Of a stretch of 64,000 bases of DNA, positions 7,790 to 19,428 are shown piece by piece. The stretch lies in the NCBI GenBank assembly GCA_963746325.1, contig CAVVBC010000003.1:104444-168443 (forward strand). The letters run 5' to 3'. Every line of letters starts with the position of its first letter. The stretch's first letter is position 1. A program made the translations under genes and the position numbers. Under the pieces are notes generated by a model that made no database searches, had not been told where the DNA came from, and was given only the letters and a program-made list of their open reading frames with translations. This DNA comes from RPQJ01 sp963746325 (GTDB lineage: Bacteria > Pseudomonadota > Gammaproteobacteria > Steroidobacterales > Steroidobacteraceae).

Positions 7790-9397
7790 ATGAGCGTCCT
7801 GCAATCCCGCATCGACCGTCACGGCGCGGAGTTCACGGCCAACGAGGCAGTCAACCGGGCACTCGCGCAAGACCTGCGTGAGCTCGCGCTCAAGGTGCGC
7901 GGCGGCGGCTCGGCTGCAGCCCGTGCGCAGCACGAGAGCCGTGACAAGCTGCTGGTGCGCGACCGCATCGATCGCCTGCTCGATCCGGGTACGCCGTTCC
8001 TCGAGATCGGCCAGCTGGCAGGGCACAACCTGTACGACGACTGGCTGCCGAGCGGCGGGGTCGTTGCGGGGATCGGTCGCGTCGCCGGACTCGAGTGCGT
8101 CATCGTCGGCAACGACGCGACGGTAAAGGGCGGCACGTATTATCCGATCACGGTGCGCAAGCACCTGCGGGCGCAGGACGTGGCGCTCGAGAACCGCTTG
8201 CCCTGCATCTACCTCGTCGATTCGGGCGGCGCGTTCCTGCCGCGGCAGGACGACGTGTTCCCCGACCGCGAGCACTTCGGCCGCATCTTCTATAACCAGG
8301 CACAGATGTCGGCCCGGGGCATTCCGCAGCTCGCGGTGGTCATGGGTTCGTGCACGGCAGGCGGCGCCTACGTCCCTGCCATGTGCGACGAAGCGATCAT
8401 CGTGCGCGAGCAGGGCACGATCTTCCTCGGCGGCCCGCCGCTGGTGCAGGCGGCGACCGGCGAAGTCGTGGATGCCGAGACGCTCGGCGGCGGCGACGTG
8501 CACGCCCGGCAATCCGGCGTGGTCGACTACCTGGCCGACAACGACGCGCATGCGTTGTGGCTGGCGCGACGCCTGGTCGGCAACCTGAATCGCACCGGCT
8601 CGAAGCCACCGCCCGAACCCGCCCGCGCGCCGCAGTACGCGGCCGACGAACTGTACGGCGTGATTCCCCGCGACACGCGCCATCCCTACGACGTGCGCGA
8701 GGTCATCGCGCGGCTGGTCGATGCCTCCGAGTTCGATGAATTCAAGGAGCTCTACGGGACCACTCTGGTTTGTGGCTTCGCCCGCATCGCCGGCTATCCA
8801 GTCGGCATCGTTGCCAACAACGGTGTCCTGTTCTCCGAGGCCGCGCTCAAGGGCGCGCACTTCATCGAGCTCTGCAATCGCCGACGTATACCGCTCGTGT
8901 TCCTGCAGAACATCACCGGCTTCATGGTCGGCAGGAAGTACGAGGCCGGCGGCATCGCCCGCGACGGCGCCAAGATGGTGACGGCGGTGGCATGCGCCTC
9001 GGTGCCGAAATTCACCGTGATCATCGGCGGCTCGTTCGGCGCCGGCAATTACGCGATGTGCGGCCGCGCGTACGGCGGCCGCTTCCTGTGGACGTGGCCC
9101 AACTCGCGCATCTCCGTGATGGGCGGCGAACAGGCAGCCACCGTGCTCGCCATCGTCAAGCGCGAAGGGCTCACCCGCCGCGGCGAGCAGTGGGCCGCGG
9201 CGGACGAACGAACGTTCCGTGATGAAATCCGCAGCCAGTACGAAACGCAGGGTCATCCGCTGTACGCCAGCGCGCGACTCTGGGACGACGGCGTGATCGA
9301 CCCGGCCGACACCCGCGACGTGCTTGCGCTCGCGCTCGCTGCCGCGACCTGCCGGCCCGACGAAGGCGAGACCCCATTCGGCATTTTCAGGATGTGA
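7790..9397 (+). CDS. liuB: 3-methylcrotonyl-CoA carboxylase, carboxyltransferase (beta) subunit
   Basis: This 535-residue protein has the paired crotonase-like carboxyltransferase domains of biotin-dependent acyl-CoA carboxylases. Seen motifs are VGNDATVKGGTYYPITVRKH, YLVDSGGAFLPRQDDVFPD, the oxyanion-hole segment GSCTAGGAYVPAM, and in the C-terminal half GFMVGRKYEAGGIARDGAKM and GGSFGAGNYAMCGRAYGGRF. These fit the MCC/geranyl-CoA group better than propionyl-CoA carboxylase. It transfers carboxyl from biotin on the alpha subunit to 3-methylcrotonyl-CoA. The alpha gene follows 8 bases downstream. Confidence 0.93.
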   Translation: MSVLQSRIDRHGAEFTANEAVNRALAQDLRELALKVRGGGSAAARAQHESRDKLLVRDRIDRLLDPGTPFLEIGQLAGHNLYDDWLPSGGVVAGIGRVAGLECVIVGNDATVKGGTYYPITVRKHLRAQDVALENRLPCIYLVDSGGAFLPRQDDVFPDREHFGRIFYNQAQMSARGIPQLAVVMGSCTAGGAYVPAMCDEAIIVREQGTIFLGGPPLVQAATGEVVDAETLGGGDVHARQSGVVDYLADNDAHALWLARRLVGNLNRTGSKPPPEPARAPQYAADELYGVIPRDTRHPYDVREVIARLVDASEFDEFKELYGTTLVCGFARIAGYPVGIVANNGVLFSEAALKGAHFIELCNRRRIPLVFLQNITGFMVGRKYEAGGIARDGAKMVTAVACASVPKFTVIIGGSFGAGNYAMCGRAYGGRFLWTWPNSRISVMGGEQAATVLAIVKREGLTRRGEQWAAADERTFRDEIRSQYETQGHPLYASARLWDDGVIDPADTRDVLALALAAATCRPDEGETPFGIFRM

Positions 9398-9405
9398 GAC
9401 CCGCC

Positions 9406-11428
<2,023 letters not shown>

Positions 11429-11540
11429 CTGCGGCAAACACCAACCTTGGAATGAGTCTCTTTTGCTAGACTTCGCGCCGACTCGCTGCCCTGCAACATA
11501 ACTACCGGCAGCGAAAACAGGCGATTTACGCGGAGGCGGG

Positions 11541-12173
11541 ATGGTATTCGACGGGGCCGTATTCGAGGCCCGCGAAATCAATGCATGGCGCGGAGACCGG
11601 CACATCCTGCGGGACGTGTCTTTCACCGTCCGCCCCGGCGAGTTCCTGAAGGTCACTGGACCCAACGGCGTTGGCAAGACCACGCTGCTGCGCGTGATCT
11701 GCGGCCTGCTGCCGGCCGAGTCAGGCGACCTGCTGTGGCGCGGCCGCTCCATCCGGGGCCGGCGCGATGAATTCAATTTTGAGCTGGGTCATCTCGGGCA
11801 CCTGAACTCGCTCAAGGGCGATCTCACGGCGCGCGAGAACCTCAAGTACCTGGCCGGCCTGCGTACCTCGCTCACGCCAGCGTCGATCGACGCGACACTC
11901 GACCGGGTCGGCATTCTTTCGCGCGGCGACCTGCCCGCGCGTTCGTTGTCGGCCGGGCAGAAACGCCGCCTGGCGCTGGCCCGCCTGCTGCTCGCCGATG
12001 CCGCGCTCTGGATCCTGGACGAGCCGGTGACCAACCTCGACACGGCCGGCATCCAGCTGGTCGAGGACCTGATCGTGCAGCACGTGGAGCAGGGCGGCAT
12101 GGCGATCGCGGCGGCCCACCAGCGGTTGCTCGACGACGCGTCGTGCCTGCGTCGCCTGGAGCTCGAACCATGA
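11541..12173 (+). CDS. ccmA: Cytochrome c biogenesis ABC transporter ATP-binding protein CcmA
   Basis: This 210-residue ABC ATPase drives release of heme-loaded CcmE from the CcmBC membrane complex. The Walker A is GPNGVGKTTLL, the signature LSAGQKRRLALARL and the Walker B LWILDEPVTNLD. The short length and the unusual LSAGQ signature fit CcmA. It is the first gene of a nine-gene ccm operon; its stop codon overlaps the ccmB start (ATGA). A GGAGGCGGG precedes the ATG. About 110 bases separate it from the carboxylase operon, and the promoter must lie there or further upstream. Confidence 0.95.
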   Translation: MVFDGAVFEAREINAWRGDRHILRDVSFTVRPGEFLKVTGPNGVGKTTLLRVICGLLPAESGDLLWRGRSIRGRRDEFNFELGHLGHLNSLKGDLTARENLKYLAGLRTSLTPASIDATLDRVGILSRGDLPARSLSAGQKRRLALARLLLADAALWILDEPVTNLDTAGIQLVEDLIVQHVEQGGMAIAAAHQRLLDDASCLRRLELEP

Positions 12174-12862
12174 ACGCCGTTCGCACGCCGACGCTTGCCG
12201 CAGTCAAGCTCGTCTTCCAGCGCGACATGACGCTGGCGTGGCGGCGCTGGGACGAGGTCACGCAGCCGCTCATTTTCTACGTGGTGGTCACCACCATGTT
12301 CCCGCTGGCCACCACGCCCGACCTGTCGGCGCTGCGTGAGATCGGGGGCGGTGTGGTCTGGGTGGCGGCACTGCTCGCCTCACTGCTGGCGCTCGAGGCC
12401 CTGTTCCGGGCGGACGTCGAGGACGGTACGACCGAGCAATGGGTGCTCTCAGGCCAGCCGCTCGGCTACCTGTTGCTGGCCAAAGTGGCCGCGCATTGGG
12501 TGCTGACGGGGCTGCCCCTCGTCATCATGTCGCCCATCGTCGGCACGGGTCTCGGGCTGCCGACCAGTGTCTGGGGCGTGCTCATGCTCTCGCTGCTGCT
12601 TGGCACGGGCACCTTGAGTATCCTTGGCGGCATCGGGGCCGCCCTGACCGTGGGCGTGCGCCGGGGCAGCGTGCTGCTTTCCCTGCTCGTGCTGCCCCTG
12701 GCGATGCCCCTGCTCATTTTTGGTGCCCGCGCCGTGGCGATGCAGATGGACGGGGACTCCCCGGCCGGCCCGCTGCAGCTGCTGGCTGCGATCTTTTTCC
12801 TGGCGCTGAGCCTCGGACCGCTGGCGATGTCTGCGGCAATCCGTATCAGCGTCGAGAATTGA
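12170..12862 (+). CDS. ccmB: Heme exporter membrane protein CcmB
   Basis: The protein has 230 residues and six predicted membrane helices. The N-terminal FQRDMTLAWRRWDEVTQPL and the following FFY/V-rich helix are typical of CcmB, as is the segment EDGTTEQWVLSGQPLGYLL. With CcmA and CcmC it forms the complex that loads heme onto CcmE at the periplasmic face. The start is fixed by the 4-base overlap with ccmA. Confidence 0.95.
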   Translation: MNAVRTPTLAAVKLVFQRDMTLAWRRWDEVTQPLIFYVVVTTMFPLATTPDLSALREIGGGVVWVAALLASLLALEALFRADVEDGTTEQWVLSGQPLGYLLLAKVAAHWVLTGLPLVIMSPIVGTGLGLPTSVWGVLMLSLLLGTGTLSILGGIGAALTVGVRRGSVLLSLLVLPLAMPLLIFGARAVAMQMDGDSPAGPLQLLAAIFFLALSLGPLAMSAAIRISVEN

Positions 12863-12920
12863 CAAGTATTTCACGCAACCGACTGAACGCAACGAACGCT
12901 GACCGGTCAAGAGGATCACC

Positions 12921-13649
12921 ATGTGGACCTGGTTCCATAAGCTCGCATCGCCACCCCACGCCTACCGCATCCTGGGCAACCTCGCCCCATGGTTCGGCTG
13001 GGCGTCGCTCGCCCTGATCCTGCTCGCCAGCTGGTGGGGCCTGGTCAGGGCTCCGGCCGACTATCAGCAGGGTGATGGCTTCCGCATCCTGTATGTGCAC
13101 GCGCCGAGCGCGTGGATGTCGATGTTCACCTACGTCGTCATGGCGGTCGCAGCGGGCGTCGGCCTGGTCTGGCGCATCAAGCTGGCCCATGCCGCCGCGG
13201 CAGCCTGCGCACCGATCGGCGCCTCGTTCACGTTCCTGGCCCTGGCCACCGGCTCCATCTGGGGCAAGCCCATGTGGGGCACCTGGTGGGTCTGGGATGC
13301 GCGGCTCACGTCCGAACTGCTGCTGCTGTTCCTGTATCTCGGCTACATGGCGCTGCGCGCGTCGTTCGACGATCCGCAGCGGGCTGACCGGGCCAGCGCG
13401 GTGCTCGCCCTGGTGGGCGTCATCAACGTGCCGATCATTCACTACTCGGTGGATTGGTGGACTACGCTGCACCAGCCGGCAAGTGTGACCAAGCTCGACA
13501 AGCCATCGATCCAGATTGCGATGCTGATCCCGCTGTTCATCATGATCGCCGGTTTCCAGCTGTATTTCGGCTGGGCCGTGTCGCGCCGCCTGCGCGGCGA
13601 GATACTGCGCCGCGAGCGCAACGCCACCTGGCTCAAAGAAGCGAGCTGA
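12921..13649 (+). CDS. ccmC: Heme-handling protein CcmC
   Basis: This 242-residue protein of the heme-handling family has six membrane helices. The periplasmic tryptophan-rich WWD-type motif is seen as GTWWVWDARLTSEL, with the flanking heme-ligating His in YVHAPSAWMS and NVPIIHYSVDWW. CcmC transfers heme to the covalent His of CcmE. A 58-base gap separates it from ccmB, and ccmD follows after 3 bases. Confidence 0.96.
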   Translation: MWTWFHKLASPPHAYRILGNLAPWFGWASLALILLASWWGLVRAPADYQQGDGFRILYVHAPSAWMSMFTYVVMAVAAGVGLVWRIKLAHAAAAACAPIGASFTFLALATGSIWGKPMWGTWWVWDARLTSELLLLFLYLGYMALRASFDDPQRADRASAVLALVGVINVPIIHYSVDWWTTLHQPASVTKLDKPSIQIAMLIPLFIMIAGFQLYFGWAVSRRLRGEILRRERNATWLKEAS

Positions 13650-13652
13650 TTC

Positions 13653-13826
13653 ATGGACTTACAAAGCTTTTTTCACATGGGGGGTTACGCGCAGTACGTG
13701 TGGCCCGCCTACGGCCTGACTGCCCTGGTCCTGGTCTGGAACTGGTGGTCAGCACGCCGCTCGGAGACCGAAGCCCAGACTGCCGCCCAGCGGCGTAACG
13801 AACTTGCCCGGGAGAGATCCACATGA
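13653..13826 (+). CDS. ccmD: Heme exporter small subunit CcmD
   Basis: This 57-residue protein is typical of CcmD: FFHMGGYAQYVWPAYGLT at the N-terminus, one membrane helix (ALVLVWNWW), then a basic and acidic cytoplasmic tail. CcmD helps release holo-CcmE from the CcmABC complex. Its stop codon overlaps the ccmE start (ATGA), which fixes both boundaries. Confidence 0.93.
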   Translation: MDLQSFFHMGGYAQYVWPAYGLTALVLVWNWWSARRSETEAQTAAQRRNELARERST

Positions 13827-14371
13827 CACCGCGTCAGAAACGCATGGTTACCGTCGTCGCCATTCTTGCAGGCGTGGGTATCGCCACCTCGTTCGCCCTC
13901 AAGTCGTTCAACCAGAACCTGCTCTATTACTACAGCCCGAGCCAGGTGCACGCAGGCGAGGCCCCTGAGTCCCGCGCCATCCGCGTCGGCGGCCTGGTAG
14001 AAAACGGCAGCGTGCAGCGTGCGCCCGGCAGCCTCGAGGTGACCTTTACTCTCACCGACTACCAGCAGACCGTGCCGGTCAGCTACACGGGCGTCCTCCC
14101 GGACCTGTTCCGCGAGGGCCAGGGCGTCATTGCCCGCGGCAAAATGGACGGCAATCGCTTCGTCGCGGAAGAAGTGCTGGCCAAGCACGACGAAAACTAC
14201 ATGCCGCCGGAAGTGGCGGACAGCCTCAAGCCGCACATGGATGCGGCCAATTCCGCCAGCGGTGCGCCTGGCGCGCCGCAGCCGCGGCCACGCCGGCCCC
14301 GGGCAGCACCTGATCTGATCACGTACCACCGCACGCAGCACGTCCTGGAGCAACCTACGCATGGTCGTTGA
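13823..14371 (+). CDS. ccmE: Periplasmic heme chaperone CcmE
   Basis: An N-terminal membrane anchor (about residues 8-26) is followed by an OB-fold domain. The heme-binding His (about residue 122) is in LAKHDENYMPPEV, and the preceding SYTGVLPDLFREGQGVIA is conserved. The read-through C-terminus continues as an Arg/Pro-rich tail that overlaps ccmF by 11 bases. A one-base shift after about 14280 would instead give an Ala/Pro tail ending with TGA at 14311-14313, which looks more like ordinary CcmE, so the last 25-30 residues are doubtful. Confidence 0.93.
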   Translation: MTPRQKRMVTVVAILAGVGIATSFALKSFNQNLLYYYSPSQVHAGEAPESRAIRVGGLVENGSVQRAPGSLEVTFTLTDYQQTVPVSYTGVLPDLFREGQGVIARGKMDGNRFVAEEVLAKHDENYMPPEVADSLKPHMDAANSASGAPGAPQPRPRRPRAAPDLITYHRTQHVLEQPTHGR

Positions 14372-16320
14372 ACTTGGTTTGTTCGCGCTGATCCTTGCGC
14401 TGATGCTGTCGTGCGCGCAGGCGTTCTTCGGCCTGGCCGGGGCACATTACGGCAATCGTCGCTGGATGGCGGCAGCGCGGCCCGCAGTCGCCGGACAGTT
14501 CGTCTTCGTCGCCCTGTCGTTCGCCGTGCTGGCGTACGCGTTCTACGTGCACGATTTCTCGGTCCTGTACGTCGCCAACAACTCGAACTCGGCGCTGCCC
14601 ACGCTTTACCGCTTCTCGGCCGTGTGGGGCGCGCACGAAGGTTCGTTGCTGCTCTGGGCGCTGTCGCTCTCCGACGTGGTCGATCGCGGTGGCCTTCTTC
14701 AGCAAGAACCTGCCGGACTCGTTCGCCGCTCGCGTGCTCGGCGTGCTGGGCGTCGTCAGCGTGGGTTTCCAGGCGTTCGTGCTGTTCACGTCCAACCCGT
14801 TCGAGCGCCTGATTCCCGCAGCGGCCGACGGCCAGGACCTCAATCCGCTGCTGCAGGACTTCGCGCTCGCCGTGCATCCGCCGATGCTCTACATGGGCTA
14901 CGTCGGTTTCTCCGTGGCCTTCGCTTTCGCAGTGGCGGCCCTGCTCGAAGGCAAGCTCGACGAGAAGTGGGCGCGCTGGACACGGCCGTGGACGACGCTC
15001 GCCTGGATCATGCTGACCTGCGGCATCGCGCTCGGCAGCTGGTGGGCCTATTACGAACTCGGCTGGGGCGGCTGGTGGTTCTGGGACCCGGTCGAGAACG
15101 CCTCGTTCATGCCGTGGCTGGTCGGCACCGCGCTGATCCATTCGCTTGCGGTCACCGAGAAGCGCGGCATGTTCAAGAGCTGGACGCTGCTGCTCTCGAT
15201 CATCGCGTTCTCGCTGAGCCTGCTCGGCACGTTCCTGGTGCGCTCGGGCGTGCTCGTCTCGGTGCATGCCTTCGCCAGCGACCCGGGCCGTGGCCTCTTC
15301 ATCCTCGCATTCCTCGCGCTGTGCGTCGGCGGCTCGCTCGCGCTGTACTGGTGGCGCGCTCCCGAACTGCGCACGAACGGCGGCTTCGATGGCCCGTCGC
15401 GCGAGTCGTTCCTGCTCTTCAACAACATGCTGCTGATGGTCACGACGGCGCTGATCCTGATCGGCACGTTGTACCCGCTGTTCCTCGATGCGCTCAACAT
15501 GGGCAAGATCTCGGTGGGCCCGCCGTACTTCAACCTCGTGTTCCTGATTCCGACGTTGCCGCTGATGGCGCTGCTCGCGATCGGCATGCACACCACCTGG
15601 AAGCATTCGAAGCTCGAGGAAAAGCGCAAGGCACTGCTCACGATGCTGGCGGTCTCGGTCGTCGCGGGCGTCGCCGTGCCGATCTTTGCGTACGGCGGCT
15701 TCAACCTGATGGCGTCCGTGGGCCTCACCGCGGCGTTCTGGGTGATCCTGTCCGCCCTCTATGACCCGATCCAGCGCTTGCGCAAGGGCCAGTCGCTGTC
15801 GCGCGGCGTGCTCGGCATGACCGTGGCGCACCTGGGCGTGGCGATGTTCTGCATCGGCGTCACCGTCGTGCAGAGCTACCGCATCGAGAAGGACGTCGCG
15901 CTGAAGCCGGGGGAGTCGTACGAGCTGCACGGCTACAAGTTCGCCTTCGACAGCCTCTCCCAGGTCGCCGGGCCCAACTACGACGCGGTGCAGGCGCACT
16001 TCACCGTGTTCGATGGCGACAAGGAAATCGCCAAGCTGCACCCGCAGAAGCGCATGTACCGCGTGCGGACGATGCCGATGTCGGAGGCGGGCATCGAGGT
16101 CGACTGGAATCGCGACCTGTTCGTCGCCATGGGCGACGACCTGGGCGAGGGCGCGTGGAGCCTGCGCATGCAGTACAAGCCCATGGTTCGCTTCATCTGG
16201 TTCGGCGCGCTGGTCATGGCCATCGGCGGGTTCATCGCGATCACGGATCGTCGGTACCGCACGAAGAAGGCCGAGGCCGACGTCAAGCTCGGCGCGGGCC
16301 AAGCGGCGAAATCCTCCTGA
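14361..16320 (+). CDS. ccmF: Cytochrome c heme lyase subunit CcmF (frameshifted)
   Basis: CcmF attaches heme from CcmE to apocytochromes. The N-terminal part contains YRFSAVWGAHEGSLLLWAL; after a frame change near 14670 the sequence resumes as TWSIAVAFFSKNLPDSFAAR. The downstream part has the WWD motif GWGGWWFWDPVENASFMPW, LGTFLVRSGVLVSVHAFA and a C-terminal periplasmic domain. Joined, the protein is about 652 residues with roughly 13-15 membrane helices, the normal CcmF size. Because the break lies inside a conserved helix, a real loss would inactivate the whole c-type cytochrome system, so a sequence error is much more likely. Confidence 0.95.
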
Positions 16321-16338
16321 GATCGCAGGGAATCCGCC

Positions 16339-16884
16339 ATGCTCAAGTTTGGTCTACCCCTTGGATTGTTCGGGCTGCTGTTCGCGTTCCTGCTCGTGGG
16401 GCTGTTCCGCGATCCGTCGTACGTGCCGTCGCCGTTGATCGGCAAGCAGGCGCCCGAGTTCACGTTGCCCAGCCTGCAGGACGCGAACTATCCGGTCGCT
16501 TCGAAAGAACTGCTCGGCCGGCCGTGGGTGCTGAACGTGTGGGGCACCTGGTGCGCCGGCTGCCGCGAGGAGCACGACACGCTGCTCGCCATCGCCCAGA
16601 CCAACGTGGTGCCGATGATCGGCCTCAACTGGAAGGACGACAGCGCGGCGGCCCAGCAGTGGCTGCGGACGCTCGGCAACCCGTATTCGGTCGTCGCATC
16701 GGATCCGGAGGGACGGGTGGCGATCGACTGGGGCGTCTACGGCGCGCCGGAGACGTTCCTGATCGGGCCCGACGGCAAGGTGCTGTTCAAGCACATCGCG
16801 CCGATGACGATGGAAGTGTGGACCAAGGAATTCCTGCCGCGCATCCAGGCTGCCAGCACCGGCACCGCACCAGCCAAGGGTTAA
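16339..16884 (+). CDS. ccmG: Thiol:disulfide interchange protein CcmG/DsbE
   Basis: This membrane-anchored periplasmic thioredoxin has 181 residues. After one N-terminal helix come the typical IGKQAPEFTLPSL and the active site WGTWCAGCREEH, then GVYGAPETFLIGPDGKV with the cis-Pro loop. The CAGC redox pair differs from the common CVPC or CPTC of other CcmG proteins, but the surrounding sequence is diagnostic. It keeps the apocytochrome CXXCH cysteines reduced for heme ligation. Confidence 0.94.
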   Translation: MLKFGLPLGLFGLLFAFLLVGLFRDPSYVPSPLIGKQAPEFTLPSLQDANYPVASKELLGRPWVLNVWGTWCAGCREEHDTLLAIAQTNVVPMIGLNWKDDSAAAQQWLRTLGNPYSVVASDPEGRVAIDWGVYGAPETFLIGPDGKVLFKHIAPMTMEVWTKEFLPRIQAASTGTAPAKG

Positions 16885-16888
16885 AGAC

Positions 16889-17336
16889 ATGTTGCTGCAC
16901 ACGCCACGCTTTCTGCGTTCGCTTTGCCTTGCGCTGCTGCTGGGCGACGGCCGTGCCGGCCATCGCCATCGACTACGAAAAGGCGTTCGACGATCCCGCG
17001 ATGCAGGCGCGGTACGAGCACATCAATCGCGAGTTGCGCTGTCTCGTCTGCCAGAACCAGACGATCGCCGATTCGAACGCCACGCTGGCACAGGACCTGC
17101 GGCGCGAAGTTCGCGAGATGCTGGTCGCCGGCAAGTCGGACGACGAGATCCGCACGTTCATGATCGAACGCTACGGCGATTTCGTGCTGTACCGTCCGCG
17201 CATGACGATGGGCAATTTCGTGCTCTGGGCGGCGCCGGTGCTGCTGTTGCTCCTTGGTACTTTCGTGGGCATTCGAGTCATCCGCAAGCAGACCGCGCAG
17301 ATGAAGGATGAAGGCCCGGAGGCTGGTCAATCGTGA
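16889..17336 (+). CDS. ccmH: Cytochrome c maturation protein CcmH/CcmL (frameshifted signal peptide)
   Basis: The mature part is clear: YEKAFDDPAMQARYEHINRE, then the redox motif LRCLVCQNQTIADSNA, a helical region ending MIERYGDFVLYRP, and a C-terminal membrane helix. The signal sequence (MLLHTPRFLRSLCLALLL) is in another frame; the break lies near 16940. Corrected length is about 149 residues, normal for the short single-domain CcmH. The protein reduces apocytochrome cysteines together with CcmG. The stop codon overlaps the ccmI start. Confidence 0.92.
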
Positions 17337-18491
17337 TGACTGCATTTGTCGCTGTGGTGGCGTTGATGGTGCTCGCCGCCATCGCACTGCTGGTTTATCC
17401 GCTCGTGGGTCCGGCTCCTGTCGCCGCGAAGGGCGAGCCCGTCCCGCCCAAGGCGGCGCCGCTGGCGTTCGCTCTCGCCGTTGCGGTGGGTCTCGGGGCC
17501 GTCGCCGTGTATTCGCAAGTCAACAACTTTCCCTGGGATAACCCGACCACGGCTCAGCCGCTGCCCCCGGGCCACGAAGGGCTGGGGACCGGCGGTTCGA
17601 TGGACGAAGTCGCGGCGACGCTCGAAGCGCGCCTGCAGAAGGAGCCGAACGATCTCGAGGGCTGGCGCATGCTGGGGCGCACGTACCTGGTGTCGGGCAA
17701 CGCCGCGAAGGCAGCCTCTGCCTACGAGAAGGCGAACTCGATTTCGCCGCAGAAGGACATGGGCCTGTTGCTGGACCTGGCCGAGGCCCTGGTGCTGACC
17801 GACGATCCGGCGGCACAGCCGCGCGCCAAGGCCATCATCGACGAGGCCCTGGCAGACGACGCCGACAACCAGAAGGCGCTCTGGTACCAGGGCGTCATGG
17901 CCGTGCGGGCTGGCGACAACGAGACTGCCAAGCGCAACTGGAGCAAGCTCCTCGATGCCAATCCGCCGCCCGAGATTCGCGAAGTGATCGCCAGCCAGTT
18001 GCGCGAACTCGGCGTCGACGTGCCCGCCGGCCCTGGCGCAGGCCCTGTCGCGCCCGCCATGGCAGCCAACGGCGCTGCTCCCCCGGGCGCAGGCATGGGT
18101 GGCGGGGCATGGGTGGTGGCATGGGCGGCGAGGTCGCGCCGAAAGGCCGCACCGTTCGCATCAGCAGTAAAGATCGACCCCAGCATCGCCGTCCAAGCTC
18201 CAGCCTGGCGTGCCGTTGTTCGTCGCTGCGCGTGAGCCGGGCATACCGGGTCCGCCGATCGCTGCGACGCGCATCTTGAGCGACGAGCTGCCGGCTACGG
18301 TCGTGCTGAGCGACGCCAACACCATGATCGCCGGACGCGACCTTTCGTCGGTGAACGACGTCGAGATCGTTGCGCGCGTGGCCTTCGGCGGCACGGCCGT
18401 CACTGCCAGCGGCGACCTCATCGGCCGCGCCGTGCAGAAGAAGGGCGGGGCAGAGGAACTGGAAGTCGTCATCAACCAGGTCCAGCCCTGA
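17333..18491 (+). CDS. ccmI: c-type cytochrome biogenesis protein CcmI (TPR), frameshifted
   Basis: Two N-terminal membrane helices (about 5-22 and 43-61) flank a short loop, followed by a TPR region (LQKEPNDLEGWRMLGRTYLV, AASAYEKANSISP, NQKALWYQGVMAVRAGDNE) that binds apocytochrome C-termini. A C-terminal CycH-type beta domain follows (VPLFVAAREPG, ATVVLSDANTMIAGRDLS). One or two frame shifts between about 18100 and 18200, in a Gly/Met-rich repeat and just after it, separate the TPR part from the C-terminal domain. The corrected length is about 385 residues. It is the last gene of the ccm set. Confidence 0.88.
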
Positions 18492-18492
18492 G

Positions 18493-19428
18493 GTGCCGTC
18501 CCGCACGGTCCAGCTACGACTGACGCAGCTGCCGTCGGGACTTGCGAGTTACCCGCGGGTATTGCTCACGCGCCGCCCGGACATCCTGACGCTGTCCGAG
18601 CCGGCGGAGTTCGAGGTGCGGCTCGACGGCGTGGTCATCGAGCCCGGCAACGTTTCCCGCTATGCCTCCGTCTGCGCGTTCGATGCGTCCGACGTCCGCA
18701 ACGGCTACGTGCCGATCACCTACCCGCACGTGCTGGCCATGCCGCTGCACCTGCGCATCATGGGGCACAGTGCGTTTCCGTTGCGTCCCATGGGCCTGAT
18801 CCACGTCTCCAACTCGATCACCCAGCCACGCGCCCTCGAAGCGGGCATGACGGTCAACCTGGTCGTGGCAGCGCGCAATTACCGCAAGACCGATGCGGGC
18901 CTGCTGTTCGACATGGTCACTGACGTGATGCGTGCGGGCCAGACGATCTGGCGCGAGACGTGCGTGTTCCTGTCGCGCTGGCCCGACTCGGTGCAGCGCA
19001 CCGGCGGGCGCCCGCCGCGTCCGCCCAAGGCACCGAAAGACGCGCAGGTGCTGACGGAGCTCGATGTCGACCAGGAACGGGCGTGGAAATACGCGCGCGT
19101 GTCCGGCGATTTCAACCCGATCCACCTCAACGATCGCGCGGCGCGATTCTTCGGCCTGCGCGGGGCGATTTCGCACGGCATGTGGTCGCTCGCGCGCAGC
19201 CTGGCGGAGAGGCCGCTCGACGCGGGTCCCTCCGACGCGCGGCTCGAGACGCATTTCCTGACGCCGGTGCAGTTGCCAGCGCGCGTCAACATCAAGCAAT
19301 GGCTGGACAACGGCCAGTCGAAGCGCGCGATGTGCGACGTGCGCACCGGTCGCGTGCACATGTTCGCTTTCTGGACCAGCACCCAGGACGACGCAGTCGC
19401 TGCGCCGGAGAGCGTCAGCGGGGCCTGA
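18493..19428 (+). CDS. Double hot-dog MaoC-type dehydratase
   Basis: The protein has 311 residues with a GTG start one base after the ccmI stop. The N-terminal half resembles a degenerate hot-dog domain (PITYPHVLAMPLHLRIM, FPLRPMGLIHVSNSI). The C-terminal half is a MaoC domain with the active-site segment KYARVSGDFNPIHLNDRAAR and GAISHGMWSLARSL. Proteins of this layout hydrate (R)-3-hydroxyacyl or enoyl-CoA/ACP and may serve polyhydroxyalkanoate or unusual lipid metabolism. There is no obvious functional link to cytochrome c maturation although transcription is probably shared. The 3' end overlaps the convergent BON gene by 14 bases. Confidence 0.82.
   Translation: MPSRTVQLRLTQLPSGLASYPRVLLTRRPDILTLSEPAEFEVRLDGVVIEPGNVSRYASVCAFDASDVRNGYVPITYPHVLAMPLHLRIMGHSAFPLRPMGLIHVSNSITQPRALEAGMTVNLVVAARNYRKTDAGLLFDMVTDVMRAGQTIWRETCVFLSRWPDSVQRTGGRPPRPPKAPKDAQVLTELDVDQERAWKYARVSGDFNPIHLNDRAARFFGLRGAISHGMWSLARSLAERPLDAGPSDARLETHFLTPVQLPARVNIKQWLDNGQSKRAMCDVRTGRVHMFAFWTSTQDDAVAAPESVSGA

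Noticed and set aside
7631..9256. A 541-codon antisense frame opposite the carboxyltransferase gene
   Set aside because: Low-complexity His/Arg/Ala composition with no motif; the plus-strand gene is strongly conserved.
14197..16302. A 701-codon antisense frame opposite ccmF
   Set aside because: It is His/Arg/Glu-rich without recognisable domains and mirrors the ccmF codons.
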